A stretch of 30,219 bases of DNA. Origin: a virus. Below are positions 8,174 to 16,656 of the stretch, in pieces; within the stretch, counting starts at the first letter, position 1; the number at the start of each line of letters is the position of its first letter. The translations under genes were made by a program, and so were the position numbers. The stretch is from IMG/VR virus record IMGVR_UViG_3300044941_000367, positions 1-30,219 of that record; one strand, given 5' to 3'. The notes under the pieces were generated by a model. It had not been told where the DNA came from and made no database searches. It was given only the letters and a program-made list of their open reading frames with translations.

Positions 8174-8212
8174 GCTAGGAAAAGACTAGCACTAAGCTAG
8201 TCTTTTCCTAGC
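8174..8212. repeat. Perfect hairpin 5 of left array
   Basis: Left arm GCTAGGAAAAGACTAGC (17 nt), loop ACTAA, and an exact complementary right arm. It is followed by AGCAAGTGCTAG and then the AT-rich segment. Confidence 0.9.
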
Positions 8213-8242
8213 GACTAGCAAGTGCTAGTTGTCTAAGCAATT

Positions 8243-8277
8243 GCTAGTTTATTTAATTAATAAAATAAAATACTAGC
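8243..8277. repeat. AT-rich segment shared in inverted orientation (left copy)
   Basis: Bounded by GCTAG and CTAGC, with TTTATTTAATTAAT in the middle. Its reverse complement is nearly the same as 24808-24845, except for a few inserted bases. It is the most AT-rich part of the intergenic region, so DNA unwinding (an origin or promoter region) is possible. Confidence 0.65.
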
Positions 8278-8849
8278 TCTTACTAGCACGTAGTTAGTTT
8301 GTTTGCTAGTCTATGCTTTGTTTTGTTTTTCACTTACGCTCGCATAGGCTTGCTTTCTTTCTTTCTTCTCCTTTCCGCTTGCTTGCTTGGTTTGGTTCTT
8401 TGTTAAAAGGCTGTAGCTAGCTGGTCTGGTTTTGGTTGTTTGTTAGTTATAAAATTTTCTTATAAAATGAGAACGAGCTGGTTTTTTCAGGCTTTTGTTC
8501 CTTTCTTTCCCCACTCTTGCACGCGCGTGCGCGCAATAGGGCACCAACCTCCTATTTCACAAAAGGAAAATTGGTTTTTGCGAGCTAGTGGGGAAAAGCC
8601 AACGCAAGCGAGAGCAACTAGTTTGTTGGTTTGTTTTTGGTGGCGAAATTTTGCTGAAGTAGTGTGGGGGCAGGCAGGCGCCAACTTTCCCCCCATCGAA
8701 ATTTGAGGGTTTTGTTTTTAATTCCGCAAGCAAAAGCCCATAGGCCAGTGGCAGCTGGTATGAGTGGGTTTGCCGCGGCTGCGACTAGCCCAGGCTTTCG
8801 TGCTTTGTTCTCTGTTCCTTTCCTTGTTGGAAAGCCCTAGCTTGTTTTG

Positions 8850-8946
8850 TGGAACACTGTGTTGGTTTTCTCGTTCTTCTGCAGCCAGCTCTTGCTTTAT
8901 TTAATCTAGCCCCAGCCAGCCTGGAACACCCTGTTGGTTTTCCTTG
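8850..8946. repeat. Imperfect direct repeat, 72 bp apart
   Basis: TGGAACACTGTGTTGGTTTT at 8850 and TGGAACACCCTGTTGGTTTT at 8922 differ at two positions. They lie within the low-complexity intergenic stretch and have no known role. Confidence 0.6.
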
Positions 8947-9416
8947 TTTGTTTGTTTGTGATTTGGCTTGACAGTGCAGCACTTGCTTGCTTGTGCTTGT
9001 GACTTTTTTGGTAAAGCAAACTAAGGCCTCAGTGTTTGCTTTGGCTTGGGCTTGCCTTGGTTTGTTTCGGAAATTAGGTTCCTTTGTTCTAAAAAGGAAC
9101 TTAGTTAGCTCTTGCCTTGTTTGTAAGGGGCTTTGCTTTATTTTGTTAGTTGGTTGGCTCTTGCTTAGCTTTTCCTACCAAGTTAACAAACAGGTGACTT
9201 CAAGCAAGTGATTGCAGCCCCTTGAGCACGAGCTGAGCTGAACTTAGTTTTCTTTTCTCTTGTGCGCGTGCGCAAGAGGGGACGAACTGAGCGTTTTGAG
9301 AAAAAATTTTGACAGCGTTTGCTTAGCCTTTGCTTGGATGCCCCTGGGGGGGATGCGAGCGAAAGCCAGTTAGCAAGCGGGCGCCAGAGGCGGACCGTGG
9401 CGCAAAGAAAATTAAT

Positions 9417-9431
9417 GTTGACAGTGTCAAC
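9417..9431. promoter_or_regulatory. Operator-like palindrome GTTGACAGTGTCAAC
   Basis: A perfect 7+1+7 inverted repeat that contains a TTGACA word. A related half, TTGACAGTG, is present near 8969. It could be a repressor-binding site overlapping a -35 element; no matching -10 box was found at the right distance. Confidence 0.35.
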
Positions 9432-9472
9432 TTCCTCAAGCAAAAGCTTAAAGCAAGTGCAAGCGCTTAGGG

Positions 9473-9503
9473 GAAAGAAAAAGCAGCTAGCGGGTGATAG
9501 CTG
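9473..9503 (-). terminator. Weak Rho-independent terminator after tail tubular B gene
   Basis: Stem CAGCTA/TAGCTG (9484-9489 with 9498-9503), followed on the minus strand by CTTTTTCTTT. It lies 29 bp after the stop at 9532. The short 6-bp stem makes it moderate evidence only. Confidence 0.5.
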
Positions 9504-9531
9504 ATTAGGAAAAGCCACTAAACCCACTAGT

Positions 9532-12291
9532 TTAGAATTTGCTTTTTCTTTGTTTGGAAGTGGTGTCAAACTTAATTCCTGCCACAGCAAAGTCTGGCGA
9601 TGCAGAGTCAGGAAACAAAAGAGCGAGTTGGAAGGCTTCGGCTGAGCCTGCTGCTTTAAGGCGGATGAGGGAAGAAGAGCCAGGTTGCGGGTGAGGGAGG
9701 AAAGCAGCATTAAGCAAGCCTTCGCCTAGATTTGTGGGTGAGCCAATAGAGAAAGAAAGCAGTTCGTCTAGAGTGTCGTCGTAGGTGGGGGAACAAAGCA
9801 CTATGCGAGCAACAAGCGTGCCGGAGCCTCTCACTATGAGGCTGAAGTGGCGAAGTTGGTAGGAGTGGTCGAACTTTGGACCAGAGAAGGCTTTTGTAAC
9901 GAGAGAACCTATGATAGGGAATTCACTCATTCCTCCTTGTAATTCAGAGATGAGGAAAGACGACCCGTCTGTTGATTGAGCGTGGTTGTAGCCTGGTGCT
10001 TGTTTGGCTTTGGGAGAAAAGAGCGAAATAAATTCAGCAGGTGTGGTGAGAGGAGAGCAATCAGTGGGAGTGGGTGAAAGTAAGAGAGAAGGTCCAGGCA
10101 AATCCACATTAAATCGATCGGAAAGGAGAGGAAGATCAACAAAGTCACGAGAGAGAGAGCGGTCCCACTCGCAAACAACAACCACTCCAGAAGGGTTGGG
10201 CGGGAGAGTGTAGGATTTAACAAAGAAGCCATCGAAAGTGGAGTTTAGCCAGATGGGAAGGCTTGTAGCGACTTTAATAGTGTAGAAGGAGCTTGAATCC
10301 ACGTGAAGAGCGAGCAATTGAGAGGAAGAAGCCCAATTAACAAGTATGCTACGAAGTGAGGGGCTCCAGACAATGGAGGATGGTTGTTGTTGGAGCCAGA
10401 ATTGACTAACGTGTTCGGAGAGCTTAATGGTTTCGTAGTTGTTAGTGGAGTCGTTGAAAGTAAGGGCAAACAAACCACTTTCAGAAGCAAAGAACAACTG
10501 ATTGTCAAACACACAAAAGCCTTCAGAGTTTGGTCGTTCTAAGCTAAAGAAAGCGGCTTGTGCATCAGTGGCAGAGGGAGGGTTTTGGGAAGATGATGAG
10601 CCTTTAATTTGAAAAATTCCTTTGTCTGAAGAGGCAAACACTACGCCATTTAGGGAACTAATTCCCTTCACGTTAGCGCAATTGAGCTTGATGGAGAAAG
10701 CAGAAGCTTGGTTAAATTCAATTGTGCTCACTTGTAAGTTGTTGAAGCTGATGCTTCGATATGACCAGTCACTGTGGGAAAAAGCCACAGTATTGTCTCG
10801 GCCAGCAAGAATGAGACGATTCCCTACAACTTTAACAATGAAGGGATAGGAGTGGTTGATGGTGTCAGCAATGCTGTTGTAGCCATAGAGGGGGATAATC
10901 CAGCTATCGCCGATCTCAATGCTACCGTCAGAGGGGTTAGGTTCTAGGTCAACAACACTGGTAGACCAGCTAGAGCGCCAAGGTGTGGAGAGAATGAGCT
11001 CTACAATGGCATCAGCGCTAGTGCCTGGGTTGCGATAGCCTGGCAGAGAAGGATCGTAGTTTGCTGTGGAGAAGAACGAAGCTGAGCCAGAGCTTATAGG
11101 AGTGCCATTGGAGTCGTGGAATGTGGGGAAACTTAGTTGTTTTTTATCCACAAAAATTTTCATTTCGCTAATGGGAACTAGCAAGCCATTGCCCAACAAA
11201 ATCTTGCGAAGGCGGCAAAACAACAAAGAAGAAGGAGCATTGCCAGTTTGAAGCCCACCGAAAGCCACAAATGCTGGCGATGGGTTGGTTTGTTGAGCTG
11301 GGGTTGTAATTAAGTAGGAGCCATTAGAAAAAGCCCATTCATCCGAGTTGAGTGGGAGGTTGTTTTGTTTCCAGGTGTAGAGGGGGGCTGCAGCATTTGG
11401 AGGGTTTGATTTAAAAACAAGAAGAGATGGAATGTCAATGGGCTGACTTTGTGGTTCGTTAATGATGGGGTTGTCAACAAGCGTGGGTGGGACTGTTACA
11501 TTCACATCAAGAGGAACAGAGTTTTTCCTCACAGCAGAAAAAGACAAGTAAGAGCCGGGATAGTAGTTAGCATCGGCGAATCGGAGCCAGTAAAAGGCAT
11601 GAAATTTGATTGTTTGTCCCACCTCTGCCCAAGAAAAGCTAGAAGCAGAAGTGAAGGTGATGGTGTTGTTGTTTTGCGTAACAGAAGTGGGGCGATGGAG
11701 AAAGCTGGTTGGGCTCCAAATGCAGCAATTTAGGTCGGACAAAGAGTTGTTTTTCGGCCATCCGTCGATGGTGAACTGAATTGTTTTTTGGTCTGAGGAA
11801 AGAGACACCACATTTCCTCGTCTAATCAAACAACAAAAACTGACTAGAGGAGAGGAGGGTGTGGCGATAAGCACATGACCGTGGTTGTTATCAGCAACCA
11901 GGTCAAATGTGGCGGTTTCATTTAAACTTTCTAAGCGAAAGCACTGGCTTTTAAAAACAAAAGAACGATAGATGCCTTCATAATTAATGCCAGAAAGAGT
12001 GAGTCCGGTTCCGTTTCTGACAATAACGTAGTTTTCGTTGTCTAGAACGAACCTAAATATTTGGAAAGCCACGTCATGATTCACATTACTAATCAAATTT
12101 GTGACTTTACTTCCACATCGTTTCCTAATTTCTTTGTTTTCATCCACGTAAGCATTGGTGAGTTTGTCAAGCCAGATGGGATCAATGGTTGTGTTGAGAG
12201 TGGCTGAAGACAAACCTTCAAATGCTGACACAATAGGAGTGTCGGGATCTGGCGTTAGTTGTTTTGGAGTGATGGGCTTAATTGGTTTCAT
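9532..12291 (-). CDS. Tail tubular protein B-like (gp12-type nozzle)
   Basis: A 919-aa protein rich in Ser, Pro and Asn, with beta-strand-like segments throughout and no membrane helix. The N-terminal region has LDKLTNAYVDENKEIRKRCG (residues about 41-60), matching the T7 gp12 pattern of a short segment ending in 'kRpG' near the start, which is typical of nozzle proteins. It follows the internal virion protein gene by 14 bp. In T7 the order is 11-12-14-15-16; here gp12 comes after the internal proteins and away from gp11. A terminator-like hairpin follows it. A tail fibre or other large virion protein is the alternative. Confidence 0.6.
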   Translation of the reverse strand: MKPIKPITPKQLTPDPDTPIVSAFEGLSSATLNTTIDPIWLDKLTNAYVDENKEIRKRCGSKVTNLISNVNHDVAFQIFRFVLDNENYVIVRNGTGLTLSGINYEGIYRSFVFKSQCFRLESLNETATFDLVADNNHGHVLIATPSSPLVSFCCLIRRGNVVSLSSDQKTIQFTIDGWPKNNSLSDLNCCIWSPTSFLHRPTSVTQNNNTITFTSASSFSWAEVGQTIKFHAFYWLRFADANYYPGSYLSFSAVRKNSVPLDVNVTVPPTLVDNPIINEPQSQPIDIPSLLVFKSNPPNAAAPLYTWKQNNLPLNSDEWAFSNGSYLITTPAQQTNPSPAFVAFGGLQTGNAPSSLLFCRLRKILLGNGLLVPISEMKIFVDKKQLSFPTFHDSNGTPISSGSASFFSTANYDPSLPGYRNPGTSADAIVELILSTPWRSSWSTSVVDLEPNPSDGSIEIGDSWIIPLYGYNSIADTINHSYPFIVKVVGNRLILAGRDNTVAFSHSDWSYRSISFNNLQVSTIEFNQASAFSIKLNCANVKGISSLNGVVFASSDKGIFQIKGSSSSQNPPSATDAQAAFFSLERPNSEGFCVFDNQLFFASESGLFALTFNDSTNNYETIKLSEHVSQFWLQQQPSSIVWSPSLRSILVNWASSSQLLALHVDSSSFYTIKVATSLPIWLNSTFDGFFVKSYTLPPNPSGVVVVCEWDRSLSRDFVDLPLLSDRFNVDLPGPSLLLSPTPTDCSPLTTPAEFISLFSPKAKQAPGYNHAQSTDGSSFLISELQGGMSEFPIIGSLVTKAFSGPKFDHSYQLRHFSLIVRGSGTLVARIVLCSPTYDDTLDELLSFSIGSPTNLGEGLLNAAFLPHPQPGSSSLIRLKAAGSAEAFQLALLFPDSASPDFAVAGIKFDTTSKQRKSKF

Positions 12292-12305
12292 ACAAACGAA
12301 CCTTG

Positions 12306-15300
12306 TTAAGGAAGATTTTCGTGTTGATGAGGAACAAAGCTTCCACTTTGTCGAAGCGCTTCACAAATAGAGCAGTTTGAAACAAAGTTCTCTTCAATGG
12401 CTTTATTTCTTGATTGTCTTTCAAAGCTGTTGGTTGGGCCTGCACCTGGAATAGAGTATTTGCGTCCGGCCCATTTACCAAGCAAAGAAAGCTCGTAGCC
12501 GAACGTGGTGCCAAGGTCGTTCATGCGCAACTTGAATGGGTCGCCTCCATCAATGATGTATTGGCGCATGTTTTTGCCGCCAAGGCTTCGCAAAGGAACA
12601 GTGCCTGCTCTTGTTAAGATCCAGAAATCTGCAATGGAAGCACGATGGCCTTTCTTTTTCAAAACGTCGAACCAACCTACTTTTTTGTAGTAATCAACAA
12701 CCATGCGGAGCTGTTCTTCAAAAGACTTTGAAGCTGCTGTTGGGTCGTCAAATCCAATAATGCCTGATATTCGTCCGCCATGGCGTTTGCGAATGTCCCA
12801 CCCACATTCTTGTTGAATTATGTCCGCTAACCATTCAGCAGGAATTTGGAGAATTTTAGCTGTATCAACAAGAGCTCGTCTCCAGTTTGGTTTGTTTTTG
12901 AGAACTGCATAGTTGTAGTGGTTGTTGTAGTCATATGTTATGTTGTTGCCTCGTGTGAAGGGCATAACAGTTTTGCGCAAAGGCTTTTGCGCACTAAACA
13001 CAGATTGAGCAGGTACTGGTGGGGAATTAACAGCTTGATAAGTGTTAGCTTGGAACGCACCTTGATTAATCACAAACGCTTGCATTGGTGCTTTTAGGTG
13101 GGGGTGTGTGCGTGCAAACGCTACATTCACGCGTGGAGCCACCACATTAGAATCAGATACAGAGAGTTTCTTTAAATGGTCAACGGGATCAACCACACCA
13201 TCCCAACCAAAACTCGGTATGTAGTTGCCTTTTTTATCCACAGAATAAGATTTCCTCACTTCAAAATGGAGGTGCGGTCCACCAATGTTGGTGCCGCTAT
13301 TGTTGCTGTAGCTTATAATTTGACCGGCCTTCACTCTCTGACCAGTTTTGACAAGCGCACCTTGGTGAGCGTAGCGATAAATGTAGCCGTTGTCCCCGAT
13401 GATATCAACGAAATCTCCATAGCCATCGGCTCTCCCAACGTAAGCAATTCCGCTCACTAAAGCCACAGCTCTTTCATTTCCATCCACGCCAAAGTCAACA
13501 CCAGCATGGCGGCGACCACCTGATCTTGTTGCGCCAAACCCGCTAGTAATAGGGGCATAAGCTCCGGCTGCAACAGGAGAAATAATTGTGGTGCCATCAA
13601 CTTTTAGTTGTTGTAGACGAGCTCTAGGAGCCACACGCACCCTTCCGCGCTCGTCCACGTCGGGTGCAAACGTGGACGAGCCGTCAAAATTTGGCTGCAC
13701 TCCATAAGGAGGGGGCAGAAAAAGTCGTTGTTGTTGCTCATTAATGTATTTGAGAGCGTTGTCTAGTTCTTTCTGATAGAGGTCTTTGTTGCGTTTGGCA
13801 ATTTCGTTGATTTCGTTTTTAGGACGAAGAAGACCTGCTTGTTCAAGATGCGGGTAACGGGCTATAAGCTCTTGTCGTTTGGTGTTGGCTTGTTGAATTA
13901 TGGCATTCTGCACTTGCGTGATGGCATTTTGCTCTAGAGTAAGAGCTTGGTCTAGAGCCTTCATGTCTATTTCTTCATTAGGCCTGCTCAGCTTACTAAC
14001 AACAATGCCATAAAGCTCAGGAGCGTTTTGCTGAAGTTGGTTGAGCAGCTCAATGTCGCCCGGAGAAAGCTGTCCTTTGCTATTCCGTGTAGCGAGTTGT
14101 TTGATTAGTTGAGCCATGTCGCTGGCTCTTCGAAGATTAAGTCTTGCAAACGACACATTCAAGCCAGCAATTTCAGAGTCAAGCTTCGCTGCGTCTTGCT
14201 CGTATTTTGCATATTCTTCAGCAAGAAACAATCCAGTTTTGATAGCTGGGTTCTCGGCGTATGGAGAAGCCTTTAAGTAAGAGGCGTAGAAGGGATTGGA
14301 TATTGCATTAGCTGCCACCCAAATGGACAAAGAATCAGAAAATTTATATTGGGAAGCAGATAACTTGGCAGCTTCTTCCTGTAGCTTTTGACGAGACAAA
14401 GCTAATTCTGCTGTTTCTTTTTGTAGTTTCTCAGCCTCATTAATTTTAGCCACGTTGGCAGTCCAATCCCCATACTTGATTGAGGCAGCGCCAACCTTAG
14501 CCTTAAACACATCGTAGTTGTTGTAGTCGCGAGAAGAAGGCAGCCTAAATTCAAGCAGTGCCTTATTGTATTCTTGAATGAATTGTTGGAAATTGTACAA
14601 GTCTGCGTTGTACTTTGCGTAGTTTTCTGCTTTAATCCCGTAAGCTTGCGTTGTTTGCCTAATAATTTTCGCAGCAATGTTGAGCTTCTGTTCTTCAGTG
14701 AGCGTGTTTTCAGAAGCGAGGAAAGACTTAAGCTTTTCGCTAATTTGATCAAGCCAAGGTTTAGCTTGTTGTGTTACGCCAGCTTTCTTTATGTTTGCAA
14801 ACAACAAAACTAAATCTTGTTCTAAGCCTGCTTCAATCACGTCAGCTCTTGCAGCTTGCTGGCGCTCCACAGCCTCTGCTAATTTTCTCTGCCGAGAAGA
14901 AGCCACTTGTTCCGCTACTTCATTTATTTTGCTAATCAGCTTAATCCTGTCTTCTGGTTCGAGAGAATCTGATTCAGCAATTATGCGAGTTGCTGCGTCT
15001 CTAAATGACTGAGCTCCTGAAACTACATTTCCTTTTTCATCGACTAAATCTCGATTAAAGCCATTGCTTTCATAGTAGTCTTGAATAAGTTGGCCTAATC
15101 GAGACAAAGCATTTTCGTAGTTTTGTTGCTTTTGAAGTTTTTGTTGTGCTTCTATTAATTTGTTTTTGTTTTGTTGCTGATAAGCAAGAGTTTGGAGGGC
15201 TTTCTCAGCAAACTGCGCCAATGCAGAAGGCTTAGCTGCTGCAGCAGCTTGTGTGGAAAGCAATTGCTGAGACAGTTGCATTAGGCGCTCATTATTTTGC

Positions 15301-15443
15301 AAGGCTGTGTCTAGAAATTTTTGGGTGCTTTGTTGCACCGCCAATGAAGACCCAAGCGCTTTTTCTAAAGTTTTGGCTGGTTCATTGAGAAAGTCTGCAA
15401 CCAGCTCATCGCTACCAATAAAACGAGAATTTAACAAAGACAT
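12306..15443 (-). CDS. Internal virion protein with M23 peptidase and lysozyme-like domains
   Basis: This 1045-aa protein has a long helical, coiled-coil N-terminus (residues 1-575). An M23 metallopeptidase domain spans about 625-730, with H646 and D650 (HAGVDFG), H693 and H724 (GPHLHFEV), the usual zinc and catalytic residues. The C-terminal region resembles a soluble lytic transglycosylase: IPAEWLADIIQQECGWD, with E879 as the likely catalytic acid, then SGIIGF (893-898). T7 gp16 carries only a transglycosylase, so this combines two peptidoglycan activities in one probably ejected virion protein that opens the cell wall during DNA entry. It starts 4 bp after the previous stop. The M23 call is firm; the lysozyme-like call is moderate. 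Confidence 0.85.
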   Translation of the reverse strand: MSLLNSRFIGSDELVADFLNEPAKTLEKALGSSLAVQQSTQKFLDTALQNNERLMQLSQQLLSTQAAAAAKPSALAQFAEKALQTLAYQQQNKNKLIEAQQKLQKQQNYENALSRLGQLIQDYYESNGFNRDLVDEKGNVVSGAQSFRDAATRIIAESDSLEPEDRIKLISKINEVAEQVASSRQRKLAEAVERQQAARADVIEAGLEQDLVLLFANIKKAGVTQQAKPWLDQISEKLKSFLASENTLTEEQKLNIAAKIIRQTTQAYGIKAENYAKYNADLYNFQQFIQEYNKALLEFRLPSSRDYNNYDVFKAKVGAASIKYGDWTANVAKINEAEKLQKETAELALSRQKLQEEAAKLSASQYKFSDSLSIWVAANAISNPFYASYLKASPYAENPAIKTGLFLAEEYAKYEQDAAKLDSEIAGLNVSFARLNLRRASDMAQLIKQLATRNSKGQLSPGDIELLNQLQQNAPELYGIVVSKLSRPNEEIDMKALDQALTLEQNAITQVQNAIIQQANTKRQELIARYPHLEQAGLLRPKNEINEIAKRNKDLYQKELDNALKYINEQQQRLFLPPPYGVQPNFDGSSTFAPDVDERGRVRVAPRARLQQLKVDGTTIISPVAAGAYAPITSGFGATRSGGRRHAGVDFGVDGNERAVALVSGIAYVGRADGYGDFVDIIGDNGYIYRYAHQGALVKTGQRVKAGQIISYSNNSGTNIGGPHLHFEVRKSYSVDKKGNYIPSFGWDGVVDPVDHLKKLSVSDSNVVAPRVNVAFARTHPHLKAPMQAFVINQGAFQANTYQAVNSPPVPAQSVFSAQKPLRKTVMPFTRGNNITYDYNNHYNYAVLKNKPNWRRALVDTAKILQIPAEWLADIIQQECGWDIRKRHGGRISGIIGFDDPTAASKSFEEQLRMVVDYYKKVGWFDVLKKKGHRASIADFWILTRAGTVPLRSLGGKNMRQYIIDGGDPFKLRMNDLGTTFGYELSLLGKWAGRKYSIPGAGPTNSFERQSRNKAIEENFVSNCSICEALRQSGSFVPHQHENLP

Positions 15444-15447
15444 AGGA

Positions 15448-16500
15448 CTAGAGAGATAGGGTTAGGGGTTTGTTAGGAGAAAGCAGGTTGTAGGTGTTGT
15501 AGGCGCCCAGCGCCACGTTTGCATAGTCAAAAAACCCTGGACGAGAAATTAGTTGTTTTTGTGCTTCAAGAGTTTCTTTTGACAAAGTGTTGCCGAGAGC
15601 TAGCGCCTGCTCATTTACTTTCTGTTGCAAGTATCGGCTCTTTTTCTGAATGTCTGAAGCTAACAAAGACACATCGAAGTTTGTTTGGTTTGCCAGGCGT
15701 TTGCCCTCAGAAATAATGTTGGACAAGCGCTTAGACAGCTCTGCCTCTCTTTGTAAGTTTTGCAACCTAGCATTAGAGTCAAGCTCTTGCGCGTTTGCTT
15801 CTAACAAGCCCATATCAGCTAACAAAGTTGCTAGTTGTTTAGTTAGTTGGGCTTTGTTTTCTTTATCTGAAAGAGTGAGGTTTTGTTGTTCCTGAGCTCT
15901 TTTAGAAGCGAACTCATTTCTTAGTACATCGTATTTGTCTGTGTCAAGCAAAAGAGAAAGGGCTTCATTTATTCCCCCTTGAGCTGCTGCTGCATCTAAC
16001 AAAGAAATTAAGGAATTTCGTTGTTCGTCTTTGCTAGCTGAAGCGTCAATTAGTTGCTTTAGCAGAGCATTATTTGTGTCGGTTGATTCTTTAATTGCAG
16101 CAATAAGTTCTTGTTCAGCTTGTTGCTGTTGTTTTTGTTTAAGTTCTTCTGCGCTAAGCCGTTGCTTCGAAACAACTAATTTGTCTTTCAAATTTTCCAC
16201 AGACGCTGCCAATATTGCATTGTCTGCAGCATTTTGATTTACAAGCTGTTGAAGTTTAAGTTGGCTGTCAGTAGCTAAAAAATTTTGCCTAGCTGCAGCT
16301 TCAGCCAATGCATCGTTTAGGTCGCTAATTGCTTGTTGTTGTTTCAAAGCAAATAGTTGTAAGTCGGCTTGAAGTTGTTGTTGTCTTTTTTGCTGGTCTA
16401 GAAGTTTTCGTTGGGCTTTAGCTTGTTTTTGTTTCTGGTTGAGGGAAGCCAGCCCTCCGACAACTGAAAGTCCGGCTCCTATAGCTGCTGTTGCTCCCAT
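15448..16500 (-). CDS. Coiled-coil internal virion protein (gp14-like)
   Basis: A 350-aa, Gln/Ala/Leu-rich protein. The first 20 residues are hydrophobic and glycine-rich (GATAAIGAGLSVVGGLASL), like a membrane-inserting helix, followed by about 250 residues of predicted coiled coil. T7 gp14, the small core protein that forms the outer-membrane part of the ejection channel, has a comparable glycine-rich hydrophobic start. The neighbouring large hydrolase virion protein 4 bp downstream supports the ejectosome call. Two CCACTAT words lie upstream (16513-16545) and may belong to a late promoter. There is no sequence-level match that would prove the family. Confidence 0.6.
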   Translation of the reverse strand: MGATAAIGAGLSVVGGLASLNQKQKQAKAQRKLLDQQKRQQQLQADLQLFALKQQQAISDLNDALAEAAARQNFLATDSQLKLQQLVNQNAADNAILAASVENLKDKLVVSKQRLSAEELKQKQQQQAEQELIAAIKESTDTNNALLKQLIDASASKDEQRNSLISLLDAAAAQGGINEALSLLLDTDKYDVLRNEFASKRAQEQQNLTLSDKENKAQLTKQLATLLADMGLLEANAQELDSNARLQNLQREAELSKRLSNIISEGKRLANQTNFDVSLLASDIQKKSRYLQQKVNEQALALGNTLSKETLEAQKQLISRPGFFDYANVALGAYNTYNLLSPNKPLTLSL

Positions 16501-16510
16501 AGACTAAATT

Positions 16511-16546
16511 AACTAATTCATAGTGGGCTTTGTTCAGAATATAGTG
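16511..16546 (-). promoter_or_regulatory. CCACTATA motif upstream of virion block
   Basis: Minus strand TTTACCACTATATTC and, 25 bp nearer the gene, CCCACTATG. It is placed 15-45 bp before the ATG at 16500 and shares its core with sites at 6950, 7441 and 29903. Whether host or phage polymerase would use it is unknown. Confidence 0.3.
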
Positions 16547-16562
16547 GTAAAAGCTAAAAAGT

Positions 16563-16634
16563 GCAGCAGGGCCCCACTAGCTTTTGCTAGCGGCACCTGC
16601 AGCAGGGCCCCACTAGCTTTTGCTAGCGGCACCT
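16563..16634. repeat. Dispersed GCTAGC hairpin element, two tandem 36-bp copies
   Basis: Two copies, 16563-16598 and 16599-16634, are identical. Each folds as CAGG...CCACTAGC-TTTT-GCTAGCGG...CCTG. It lies between the polymerase stop and the virion block. The outer arm pair CAGG/CCTG differs from AGGG/CCCT at 22668 in a compensated way. Confidence 0.85.
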
Positions 16635-16656
16635 GGGAGCAATTTGTAGGCACTTT

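Larger units (their letters stand above)
8290..9472. other. Low-complexity intergenic stretch without a convincing gene
   Basis: This stretch is T/G-rich on the plus strand, with many CTTGCTTG, TTTGTTTG and GCTAG words. I see no ORF with a good ribosome-binding site and protein-like composition. Recognisable details are two GC-rich near-palindromes with a GCGCGTGCGC core (about 8517-8537 and 9262-9279), a direct repeat (8850-8873 and 8922-8946), a hairpin with arms GTTCCTTT/AAAGGAAC (about 9079-9101) and an operator-like palindrome at 9417. Confidence 0.6.

Noticed and set aside
7860-8212. CRISPR array
   Set aside because: Spaced, similar-length units suggested it, but there is no constant direct repeat between unique spacers; the variable part is itself palindromic, and no cas gene is present.
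8440-8706. 88-aa plus-strand ORF in the long intergenic region
   Set aside because: No Shine-Dalgarno sequence, no protein-like pattern, and an equally long ORF on the opposite strand; it looks like chance.
8987-9211. 74-aa plus-strand hydrophobic ORF, possibly a small membrane protein
   Set aside because: The hydrophobicity comes from the TTG/TTT-rich low-complexity DNA; there is no ribosome site or charged flank.
9183-9710. 175-aa minus-strand ORF overlapping the end of the tail gene
   Set aside because: It overlaps the well-supported 919-aa gene in another frame, has biased low-complexity composition and no ribosome site.
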